Source: a virus
Length of the DNA: 28,148 bases
Direction: 5' to 3' (one strand)
IMG/VR virus record: IMGVR_UViG_3300019776_000754
Span: 1 to 28,148 of that record
In this document: positions 1-5,320 of the stretch, in pieces
Numbering within the stretch: the first letter of the stretch is position 1
Layout: every line of letters starts with the position of its first letter
The notes under the pieces: model-generated
Seen by the model: only the letters and a program-made list of their open reading frames with translations
Told to the model about the DNA's origin: nothing
The model's database searches: none
Made by a program: the position numbers and the translations under genes

Positions 1-13
1 CATCACACAACTC

Positions 14-103
14 GCATAACAAACCGTTGCACCCAAGCCGCCGTATGTGCGTTGTTGACTTTGGAACCGTTCACCGGCGGCTGGGTGAACGGTAGCGTTC
101 GTC
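14..103. repeat. attC-like imperfect palindrome (cassette end 1)
   Basis: The ends are GCATAAC (14-20) and GTTCGTC (97-103), close to the RYYYAAC/GTTRRRY boxes of integron attC sites. Inside are imperfect arms at 23-42 and 76-93; the left arm has two unpaired extra bases (a G and an A), as attC sites do. The middle is an unpaired spacer of about 33 nt. The gene at 108-365 ends 5 bp away, as expected for a cassette. By the extra-base rule the site would point rightward, opposite to the neighbouring genes, so orientation is uncertain. Confidence 0.62.
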
Positions 104-107
104 GGAC

Positions 108-365
108 TTAAAGCATTCCGTTTCGCTCAAAATGCCGCATTGCATCCGCAAGCAACTGATCTTTGACAGACCGTGGACGACTTCGCTCTGCTTCGGCCTT
201 CAATGCTTTGTCCGCATCAATCGTCTTATCTCGGACCATGCGAGCAAGAACTCGCAAGCACTCCCATAACGTATCTTCGTCAACATCGTAAATCTTCCTC
301 AATTGGTCGTTAGCCAAAAGCCGACGAACAACGGATTGCACCGAAGCCTCATTCGTCTCGCTCAT
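108..365 (-). CDS. Small hypothetical protein in attC-bounded cassette
   Basis: An 85-residue soluble, mostly helical, charged protein of unknown function. The ATG at 365 was chosen because a GAGGTAA ribosome site lies just upstream; longer in-frame starts would run through a hairpin and the preceding gene. The sequence begins MSETNEASVQSVV and ends in a basic stretch (RSRPRSVKDQ near residues 61-70). No motif or membrane segment is seen. The stop codon sits next to the attC-like palindrome at 14-103, so this is probably a cassette gene of the host rather than a phage gene. The function is not recognised. Confidence 0.6.
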   Translation of the reverse strand: MSETNEASVQSVVRRLLANDQLRKIYDVDEDTLWECLRVLARMVRDKTIDADKALKAEAERSRPRSVKDQLLADAMRHFERNGML

Positions 366-387
366 TCTCGTTACCTCTTTCCTTTCG

Positions 388-404
388 GCTCGGTGAATCC
401 GAGC
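388..404. terminator. Small hairpin between two leftward cassette genes
   Basis: A 6-bp stem (GCTCGG/CCGAGC) with a 5-nt loop follows directly after the stop of the gene at 406-600 and precedes the next ribosome site. There is no T-run, so it may be a weak terminator or the relic of a shortened attC. A GCATAAC box overlaps the stop codon beside it. Confidence 0.35.
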
Positions 405-405
405 G

Positions 406-600
406 TTATGCGGACGCAACCGCTTCCTCAAATCGTTGAAACGCTTCCTGCACCGCCACTGAATCGCTTCCACTTGGGACGTGCTGATAAATGTCTGCTT
501 TGATCGATTCAAACAGTTCCATGATACGCTCACGCTCCAGGCGTCTTGCTTCTGCGTCAATACCTAAAATCATCCCAATCTCTTGGCCTGCACTCATCAT
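406..600 (-). CDS. Small hypothetical protein in cassette array
   Basis: A 64-residue acidic helical protein (starts MMSAGQEIGMILGID). The ATG at 600 is preceded by TAGGAG at good spacing. Its stop TAA overlaps a GCATAAC box typical of attC ends, which supports a cassette-type gene. It lies between the attC-like site at 623-712 and the gene at 108-365, reading in the same leftward direction. No known domain is recognised. It might form a pair with the downstream gene, since both are small and only about 40 bp separates them. Confidence 0.55.
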   Translation of the reverse strand: MMSAGQEIGMILGIDAEARRLERERIMELFESIKADIYQHVPSGSDSVAVQEAFQRFEEAVASA

Positions 601-622
601 TTTCAAGTCTCCTAAAATCGCC

Positions 623-712
623 GCATAACAATTGATTGCAATCGAGTCGCGGCCAACCCGGTTTGCAATGGTCACGTCACTTGACGCGACCGATTGAATC
701 AAAGCGTTATCC
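623..712. repeat. attC-like imperfect palindrome (cassette end 2)
   Basis: GCATAAC (623-629) and GTTATCC (706-712) bound imperfect inverted arms (about 631-651 and 685-703). The left arm again has an extra G and an extra A relative to the right arm, the same asymmetry as the copy at 14-103. The stop codon of the gene at 707-934 overlaps the right box. The shared architecture with unrelated arm sequence is the hallmark of attC sites, which are conserved in structure rather than sequence. Confidence 0.65.
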
Positions 713-934
713 AGACTTTTTCCGTTCGTCCATTTGCCAGCAGACGCAACCAAAATCGGCAGTTGTTCGCATGGACTTCTTTCCAGAAAAATCTACCTTG
801 CGCACCAGGTTGTCTCGCAAGCCTGTATGCCACACGCAGACCGCTCTACCGTCGATCGTGCCCAAGACATCTGTCCACCAGTGGCATGTGTCACACCGCT
901 GGATGACAGGCGGTTGCATCTTTTCTTCGTGCAT
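707..934 (-). CDS. Small Cys/Trp-rich putative zinc-binding protein
   Basis: A 75-residue protein with paired cysteines (CDTC near residue 14, CVW near 33, CVCW near 65) and several tryptophans, the look of a small zinc ribbon. The ATG at 934 gives a compact protein; the ribosome site before it is weak (GGGAAATAACA). The TAA stop lies within the end box of the attC-like repeat at 623-712, so it is the third member of the leftward cassette series. Its role is unknown; zinc binding is inferred only from the cysteine spacing. Confidence 0.5.
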   Translation of the reverse strand: MHEEKMQPPVIQRCDTCHWWTDVLGTIDGRAVCVWHTGLRDNLVRKVDFSGKKSMRTTADFGCVCWQMDERKKSG

Positions 935-995
935 TGTTATTTCCCGACTTGTCGAACCGATCGACACGTCGCCAAAACGTGTCGAAAAAACTCAA

Positions 996-1020
996 TGGAT
1001 CGGACAGGATTCGAACCTGC
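996..1020 (-). other. tRNA 3'-end remnant, candidate attachment site (attL)
   Basis: On the minus strand this reads as a complete T arm (GCAGG, TTCGAAT, CCTGT) followed by a 7-nt acceptor strand CCGATCC and a discriminator A. No matching 5' acceptor GGATCGG or anticodon arm is found upstream on that strand within about 95 nt. An isolated tRNA 3' end is what remains at the distal side of an element integrated into a tRNA gene. The intact tRNA would then be at the other prophage end, outside the window. Confidence 0.5.
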
Positions 1021-1130
1021 TTGTTGCACACCGTTCTAACCCCCAGCGACGTACTGAAACGACTTACGCTGACGGTATGTAGCATCTTCGTTTGTCAGCG
1101 TGTTCCCACCACGCCGCCGATCCAACCACG

Positions 1131-1349
1131 TTACCGACGCCGCAACCAACGCCGTGGCGACCAGGTCGCCATTCGCTTGGCCGCTGCCGCGTGCAATTTG
1201 GCCACCGGTGCCGTGGCCGTGACCACCGCGCTAGCGACCACAGGCCGCAACGTGCAGCTCGTGCCATTGCACTCTTGAGCCAGCCCAGCCGACGCTACGA
1301 GCATCACCGACCAAATAAAACCGACCGCAACGAACATCCATCGACGCAT
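1131..1349 (-). CDS. Small secreted protein with signal peptide
   Basis: A 72-residue protein with a clear Sec signal peptide: basic MRRW, hydrophobic core to about residue 20, and ASAGLAQ as the likely cleavage region. The mature part starts with QECNGTSCTLRPVV, then becomes Ala/Val-rich and ends in an Arg/Trp-rich tail. Two cysteines five apart suggest a disulfide outside the cytoplasm. GGAGG lies 7 bp before the ATG. The start overlaps the stop of the upstream 41-aa frame (TAATG), so it is translationally coupled as the last gene of a three-gene leftward unit. The family looks planctomycete-like; the function is unknown. Confidence 0.6.
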   Translation of the reverse strand: MRRWMFVAVGFIWSVMLVASAGLAQECNGTSCTLRPVVASAVVTATAPVAKLHAAAAKRMATWSPRRWLRRR

Positions 1350-1474
1350 TAGTCGACCTCCATGTTTTGTAACTGCAAAATGGCTAGTTCGATTGTCGCC
1401 TTGATAAACGAAGACTCGCTCTCGTTTTGAACATCATTCAGCAGGTCTATACAGGTCTTCCGTTTTGGCATCAT
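1349..1474 (-). CDS. Very small hypothetical protein (41 aa)
   Basis: A 41-residue frame starting MMPKRKTCIDLL and ending NMEVD. It lies between the HTH gene and the secreted-protein gene: its ATG follows the upstream TGA by one base, with GGGGTGAA as ribosome site, and its stop overlaps the next start (TAATG). This tight coupling on both sides is the main argument that it is translated. It looks helical and amphipathic. No function can be assigned. Confidence 0.5.
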   Translation of the reverse strand: MMPKRKTCIDLLNDVQNESESSFIKATIELAILQLQNMEVD

Positions 1475-1475
1475 T

Positions 1476-1727
1476 TCACCCCAATCGCTTCATGAATCGA
1501 GTTGTCGCGATCGGCGTGATTTCGCGGCGAGGAAGATCTGCGGCTGGTTCGCATGGAGCGTCCAGGAATTCCGCCAATGCGGACGCGGTGATGCGGTAGT
1601 GCTTGTGGCCTCCGGTGCCGAGATTGACGGCAGCGAGCCGATTACGTGCGATATGCTGACGCACGGTAGAAACAGAACAGCGAAGTCGATCGGCGACTTC
1701 CTGCATCGTCAGAATGTCTTCTTGCAT
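1476..1727 (-). CDS. Excisionase-family helix-turn-helix DNA-binding protein
   Basis: An 83-residue protein with an N-terminal winged HTH of the excisionase/MerR-like type (helix_turn_helix_17 style): LTMQEVADRLRCSVSTVRQHI at residues about 6-26, followed by the basic wing RNRLAAVNLGTGGHKHYRIT. The ATG at 1727 has GGGGAG at good spacing. It heads a leftward unit with two tiny genes and lies divergent from the gene at 1882. Near a candidate attachment site this suggests an excision or lysogeny regulator, but such HTH proteins also occur as plain transcription factors. The assignment of fold is firm, the role inferred. Confidence 0.75.
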   Translation of the reverse strand: MQEDILTMQEVADRLRCSVSTVRQHIARNRLAAVNLGTGGHKHYRITASALAEFLDAPCEPAADLPRREITPIATTRFMKRLG

Positions 1728-1748
1728 CTTTCTCCCCTCGGTCGAAAA

Positions 1749-1763
1749 CCTGGCGGGGCTACC
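1749..1763. repeat. 15-bp direct repeat, copy 1
   Basis: CCTGGCGGGGCTACC lies just upstream of the leftward HTH gene. The same 15 bases recur at 2901-2915 in front of the terminator that precedes csrA. A repeat of this length has some chance of arising randomly in 28 kb. Confidence 0.45.
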
Positions 1764-1881
1764 AAGGAGATGCACTAAATATGCGATGAACTGGAAAGTA
1801 AGTCAAGAGATGACCAAAGGTGTCAAAACGGCAAGCAAAATTCCTTTGTCATCAAAATCTTCATTTATGAAAGAGTTACCT

Positions 1882-2196
1882 ATGTGGGAAATCCAGTATG
1901 TGGACAGGCAAGGACAGGATCGCGTAACACTGGTAGAGTCGGCAGCTCGCGCGTTTAAGATGGGTCGCGACATGGCCTCAAAAGGTAAGCGGCCAAAAGT
2001 GCGGCAATGCAAAACGGATGTTCTGTTGGCCGATCCAGAATGCCAGGAAATCATGTTACTGATGCGACGGGTCAGCCTGCGGGATGCGGCGATCTTTGCT
2101 CTGCGTTGGGCTCGACACGATCGCACAGTGGGGTGCCTGCTGTGGCCGAGCGGGCAAGAAATGCCGTCGCAGTGGAAGGTGTCGCAAGACCCCTAG
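1882..2196 (+). CDS. Hypothetical protein in regulatory region
   Basis: A 104-residue protein (MWEIQYVDRQGQDRVTLVES at the start). The N-terminal half, with its TLVES.ARAFKMGRDMASKGKRP stretch, looks like a small sheet/helix domain with a basic surface. The second half is helical. Start chosen at 1882, with AAAGAG about 8 bp upstream; an alternative ATG at 1867 lacks a ribosome site. It is divergent from the HTH gene, and its TAG stop overlaps the TAG of the converging gene at 2193-2540 (a shared CTAG). Not recognised; a small phage regulator is possible from position only. Confidence 0.5.
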   Translation: MWEIQYVDRQGQDRVTLVESAARAFKMGRDMASKGKRPKVRQCKTDVLLADPECQEIMLLMRRVSLRDAAIFALRWARHDRTVGCLLWPSGQEMPSQWKVSQDP

Positions 2197-2540
2197 CTTC
2201 CAGGTTTCTTTTTTTGTCTGGCTTTCGCAAGCGTTTCTTTTGCTGCTTCGACAGTTGGCTTGCGTGCAGTCGCCGATCGCGGTTTGGGTTGTCCAACCGC
2301 GAGCGGTTTTCCTATGACTGCCTGCCGTCGCGATTTGTCTGCGGAATCAACAAACGATGCAACCCGGTTAAGACCAGCAACCGCAGACTTCAAATAGTAA
2401 ATCGCCAATGATTTTGTTGGCTGCTCGCGTGCGACCGTCTCGCAACGTCGCAAAGTAGACGCAAGCTGTTCTAGCTCCTCGCAAATAGATGCGATTTGGT
2501 CAGCAGGAACAGATTCAGCGATCGCTTGTGGTTTAGCCAT
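2193..2540 (-). CDS. Hypothetical protein with basic Lys/Ala-rich tail
   Basis: A 115-residue protein. Residues about 10-70 are helical with heptad-like leucines (ASICEELEQLASTLRRCE), and the last 45 residues are rich in Lys, Arg, Ala and Pro, ending RQKKKPGS, as in nucleic-acid-binding tails. The ATG at 2540 is preceded very closely by TTTAGGT, so translation may be nearly leaderless. It converges on and overlaps by 4 bp the stop of the gene at 1882. Leftward transcription would start in the intergenic region that carries the palindrome at 2654. No family recognised. Confidence 0.5.
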   Translation of the reverse strand: MAKPQAIAESVPADQIASICEELEQLASTLRRCETVAREQPTKSLAIYYLKSAVAGLNRVASFVDSADKSRRQAVIGKPLAVGQPKPRSATARKPTVEAAKETLAKARQKKKPGS

Positions 2541-2653
2541 ACCTAAAAATGTAGCCAACTTGAAAAAAATTTCTAGGTCGCAAATCTCGATGAGACAAAC
2601 ACTTGCGATGCATCTATGCATTTAAGACGCATCAATTCTCCACAACCAATCTT

Positions 2654-2671
2654 GCACTTATGCATAAGTGC
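2654..2671. promoter_or_regulatory. Perfect 18-bp palindrome, probable operator
   Basis: GCACTTATGCATAAGTGC is a perfect palindrome in the divergent intergenic region between the leftward gene at 2540 and the rightward gene at 2689. Further ATGCAT and GATGCATC/GACGCATC motifs occur at 2606-2632, giving a cluster of related half-sites. This is the classical location and form of a phage repressor or Cro-type operator controlling early transcription. The binding protein is not identified. Confidence 0.55.
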
Positions 2672-2688
2672 CGATACAGTCTTTCATC

Positions 2689-2898
2689 ATGGTCACTCGA
2701 TTGGACAAGTCAAGCAAAACACGGTTCGGCGCAGAGTACATGTTGCTTTGGCGCGTTTCCAAGTCTCTCGGCTGGAGCGTGATCAATCGCGCGATCAACG
2801 GAGACGAGAAAGCTCTTGATCGATTGGAGCGGTTTGCTTGGAAGGGGAAGAAACGCCCTGCTTTGGTTCAGTGGGTAGAGAAGCAAAGAAACAAGTAG
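2689..2898 (+). CDS. Small basic hypothetical protein
   Basis: A 69-residue basic protein (starts MVTRLDKSSKTRFGAEYMLL). Sequence such as WRVSKSLGWSVINRAINGDEKALDRLERF suggests a short HTH-like helical fold with a DNA-binding charge. It is the first rightward gene after the operator palindrome; a GTG at 2668 lies inside the palindrome and is less likely as start. No ribosome site is visible before the ATG at 2689, so it may be leaderless. It is followed by a strong terminator. A small repressor or Cro-like protein would fit the position but is not proven. Confidence 0.45.
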   Translation: MVTRLDKSSKTRFGAEYMLLWRVSKSLGWSVINRAINGDEKALDRLERFAWKGKKRPALVQWVEKQRNK

Positions 2899-2900
2899 TT

Positions 2901-2915
2901 CCTGGCGGGGCTACC
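2901..2915. repeat. 15-bp direct repeat, copy 2
   Basis: This is the same CCTGGCGGGGCTACC as at 1749-1763, here just after the stop of the gene at 2689-2898 and just before the terminator stem. Confidence 0.45.
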
Positions 2916-2918
2916 GTC

Positions 2919-2952
2919 GCTCGGTCTGCACGGTGCAGGCCGGGCGTTTTTT
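2919..2952 (+). terminator. Rho-independent terminator before csrA
   Basis: A 12-bp stem (2919-2930 with 2934-2945, two G-T pairs) with a CGG loop is followed at once by six T residues (2947-2952). It ends transcription of the small gene at 2689-2898 or acts as an attenuator for the csrA operon. Confidence 0.8.
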
Positions 2953-2977
2953 AGTTCGCGAAAAAGGAGTGGTTTGA

Positions 2978-3325
2978 ATGTTGGTTTTGTCAAGGAAGAA
3001 CGGCGAGTCGATCAAGCTCGGACCGGACGCAAGCGTGCGTGTGGTGGATATCTCTGGAAACCGAGTGCAGCTTGGAATTGAGGCGCCTCGAGCGATGCGT
3101 GTGCTGCGTGGCGAAATGGTCTTGAAGGCGGAGGTAACAGTGATGGAGGAGGTCGATGACCAAAAGAACGATGCAAAGGCCGAAGAGCTGGCGTACTGCT
3201 TGAAGCTCATTCTTGGGTGTCTGCAGGTGGCGACGAGCGAAAACCGAGTAGACATCCTCGGAGTTCCGACAGCGTGGACTAAGCGAGCAATGGCGGCGAT
3301 TGCAGACCGAGAAGGATCTGCGTGA
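2978..3325 (+). CDS. csrA: CsrA-like translational regulator with C-terminal extension
   Basis: CsrA dimers bind GGA-containing hairpins in mRNA leaders and block or stabilise translation. Residues 1-55 match the family: MLVLSRKNGESIKLG, the ISGNRVQLGIEAPR core, and the RNA-contacting residues L4, R6 and R44. Normal CsrA is about 60-75 residues; this one has 115, with an acidic helical extension from about residue 56. AAGGAG precedes the ATG at good spacing. It opens the rightward early operon and is coupled (TGATG) to a 36-aa membrane protein. A phage-borne CsrA could redirect host or phage translation; that role is inferred. Confidence 0.9.
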   Translation: MLVLSRKNGESIKLGPDASVRVVDISGNRVQLGIEAPRAMRVLRGEMVLKAEVTVMEEVDDQKNDAKAEELAYCLKLILGCLQVATSENRVDILGVPTAWTKRAMAAIADREGSA

Positions 3326-3435
3326 TGAGCGACGACGAATTTTCCGAGGTTCCGATTGTTCAGTTTGCTGTGTCAGGATTGATTGTGTGGTGCGTCATCT
3401 TGACATTGGCAGCATGGATCTTTGGATTGCTGTAG
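3325..3435 (+). CDS. Small single-pass membrane protein (36 aa)
   Basis: A 36-residue frame starting MSDDEFSEVPIVQ with an acidic N-terminus and one hydrophobic segment from about residue 13 to the end (FAVSGLIVWCVILTLAAWIF). Its ATG overlaps the csrA stop (TGATG), so it is translationally coupled. It probably sits in the cytoplasmic membrane with the acidic end inside or outside undetermined. Candidate roles such as superinfection exclusion are guesses from size and position. Confidence 0.6.
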   Translation: MSDDEFSEVPIVQFAVSGLIVWCVILTLAAWIFGLL

Positions 3436-3440
3436 TGGGT

Positions 3441-3517
3441 ACGAGGGTAGTTTAATCCAGGCAAAACAGCGGTTGCTCCCTATGTCCGCGTTGCAGGTCC
3501 AACTCCTGCCCCTTGTT
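3441..3517 (+). tRNA. tRNA-like sequence with oversize anticodon arm
   Basis: A 77-nt cloverleaf can be drawn. The acceptor is ACGAGGG (3441-3447) with CCCTTGT (3510-3516), one G-T pair. The D arm is GTTT/AAAC with GG in its loop (3450-3467). The T arm is GCAGG/CCTGC (3493-3509) with loop TCCAACT, missing the usual T55. The anticodon arm is abnormal: only GCGG/CCGC (3469-3472, 3486-3489) pair, enclosing a 13-nt loop instead of 7, so no anticodon is clear. A T-run follows directly. It may be a degenerate phage tRNA, a tRNA mimic, or a terminator derived from one. Confidence 0.5.
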
Positions 3518-3548
3518 TTTTATTGATAGTTTTTTGGAGTTGTCAGTT

Positions 3549-4391
3549 ATGAGCATTGTGGAAGTTCTCGAAAAGCTAACGCCGGTTGATCCAAACGTGG
3601 ATTACCATTCGCGGCCTGAATTGTCGTCTTCGGAAGTGGCGACGTATCTGCGAGATCCGTTGGAATGGTGGTGTATCTACAAATTGAATGCACCTTGGAA
3701 AAAAGAAATCACGCCAGCGATGGAGTTTGGAACCGCCGTTCATCTTTGCGCGGAGCGAGGTGGATGGGACGGGTTGGCAATGGAAATTCCAGTCGAAGCT
3801 TTGAACGACGACGGGCATTGCAAGGGCAAGGCTTGGACGGCGTGGAAGGCGGCGAATGAGGCTCTTGTTTATTTCAAGCCGGGAGAACGCAATCCGTTAG
3901 CTGAGATATGGGACCACTTGCAATCCAATACGTTTTGCAGAACTTCGCTGGATGTTGCTCGGGCTGAAGGCGGATTGGAAAAGGTTCACGTTTGGGATGA
4001 TGAATACCTTGGTCCATGCAGGATGAAAGCGGACTGTATTGCTGGTCCATTGCTTATTGACTGGAAGACGACCAACAAAACCGACACGAGAAGCTTTGCC
4101 AACGATGCGGCAGGAATGGGCTATGACGTTCGTCTTTCTTTGTATCGACGGGGATACCGCAATTTGTTTGGTGCCTATCCAGAAATTTATGTTGTCGCGA
4201 TTCGCTCGTCTGGCAGTTATCGCGTCACACCTTATCGCATGCCCGACGCATGGCTGGACGACGCAGAGGCGCGTTTGGTCATGCTCGTCGATGAAATGAA
4301 TCATTTCGACTTGGCGTCATTTCTTGACGCTAAGCCGGTTGAGTTGCCGCAACCCCGTTTCGCTAAGTTGGATTTGGAGGATTTTACATGA
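3549..4391 (+). CDS. PD-(D/E)XK exonuclease, RecE/exonuclease VIII-like
   Basis: A 280-residue nuclease of the phage recombination type that resects double-strand ends to give 3' single strands. The catalytic core is visible: D162 in KADCI, then D171-W-K173 in LLIDWKTT, the D...DXK pattern. An N-terminal FGTAVH motif near residue 60 matches the family's metal-coordinating histidine region. TTTTTTGGAG lies upstream of the ATG at 3549; an earlier ATG at 3513 would run into the tRNA-like region. The stop overlaps the next start (ATGA), coupling it to the probable annealing protein, the usual exonuclease-annealase pairing. Confidence 0.85.
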   Translation: MSIVEVLEKLTPVDPNVDYHSRPELSSSEVATYLRDPLEWWCIYKLNAPWKKEITPAMEFGTAVHLCAERGGWDGLAMEIPVEALNDDGHCKGKAWTAWKAANEALVYFKPGERNPLAEIWDHLQSNTFCRTSLDVARAEGGLEKVHVWDDEYLGPCRMKADCIAGPLLIDWKTTNKTDTRSFANDAAGMGYDVRLSLYRRGYRNLFGAYPEIYVVAIRSSGSYRVTPYRMPDAWLDDAEARLVMLVDEMNHFDLASFLDAKPVELPQPRFAKLDLEDFT

Positions 4392-5320
4392 GTCAGGAAT
4401 TGATTACTCGAGAGAACCAAGTGGTGGGCGCGGCTATTGTAATGCCGACCGCAACGCCAGATCACGCAATTGCATTGGCTGCGGCGGTTCTGGACAAGCG
4501 GATCACCACAGCAAGGCAATGGCCACGGTCGGTGTCGCGATTTAAGCAGGAGGCGATTGCTTTACTGCAGGACGACATTGAAACCGCTCGCAGTGCTGAG
4601 TATCGCAAGCCGGTGGGAGACGGGTCTGTCACTGGTCCGTCCGTTCGGCTCGCTGAAATTGCTTGCATGTGCTGGGGGAACATCGAGGTTGAAATTGGTG
4701 AGCCAGTCATCACCGAGACTTCGGTGACGGTTCACGCGACCGCATGGGATCTTGAGCGGAATGTGCGGGTTCCCGGTATTTCGTCTACGTCGATCGTGCA
4801 AAAGAACGGCAAACGATACGCACAGCACATGATCGAGAACGCAATCATGGCGACAGCATCCAAGGCTCGTCGCAATGCGATCCAAGCTGCGATTCCTCGA
4901 GCGTATATCAACGACCTGCTGGAGGCCGCGAGGAAAGTAGCCAACAGCAACGTCAAGTCGGTCGAGCAGACTCGCAAGGATATGCTTGAACACTTTGCTC
5001 GTACGTATCGAGTCACACCTGAGCAGGTGTTTGCCTACCTCGATGTGGAGGGGATAGACGACATCGGGCTGGCGCACATCGATGAGTTGCGTCTCGTATC
5101 CACGGCGCTTAAAGAAGGAGAGCCGATCGAGGAGTATTTTGGTCCGATCAAGACCAAAGCTGAGCTTGTTAAAGAAAAGATCGCTGAGCGGCGAGGTGGT
5201 ACGGAGTCCTTAGCTACGGCAGCAAAGCCTGTTGGTAAGCCTGTTCAGGGCGAACTGAGCGACGAAGAAAAGGCAGCAATTCTTAAAGCAGAAGCGGCGC
5301 AAGCCGGGAGGAAGTCATGA
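4388..5320 (+). CDS. Probable single-strand annealing recombinase
   Basis: A 310-residue protein located directly after a RecE-like exonuclease with a 4-bp overlap, the normal place of a RecT-type annealing protein. The core GPSVRLAEIACMCWGNIEVE, then a sheet region with HATAWDLERN, then KRYAQHMIENAIMATASKARRNAIQAAIP, resembles phage proteins annotated next to such exonucleases. The C-terminal tail (from about residue 250) is charged, Lys/Ala/Glu-rich and probably flexible, possibly binding SSB or partner proteins. The family assignment is by pattern memory and synteny, not by a detectable classical RecT motif. Confidence 0.65.
   Translation: MSQELITRENQVVGAAIVMPTATPDHAIALAAAVLDKRITTARQWPRSVSRFKQEAIALLQDDIETARSAEYRKPVGDGSVTGPSVRLAEIACMCWGNIEVEIGEPVITETSVTVHATAWDLERNVRVPGISSTSIVQKNGKRYAQHMIENAIMATASKARRNAIQAAIPRAYINDLLEAARKVANSNVKSVEQTRKDMLEHFARTYRVTPEQVFAYLDVEGIDDIGLAHIDELRLVSTALKEGEPIEEYFGPIKTKAELVKEKIAERRGGTESLATAAKPVGKPVQGELSDEEKAAILKAEAAQAGRKS

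Noticed and set aside
636-1082. Plus-strand frame over the cassette region
   Set aside because: It crosses an attC-like palindrome and the tRNA remnant and opposes a better-supported minus-strand gene.
990-1090. A complete tRNA gene on the minus strand
   Set aside because: Only the T arm and 3' acceptor strand are present; no matching 5' acceptor or anticodon arm within 95 nt.
1064-1349. Frameshifted long form of the small secreted protein
   Set aside because: The other frame downstream has no clear homologous look, so a frameshift cannot be argued from sequence alone.
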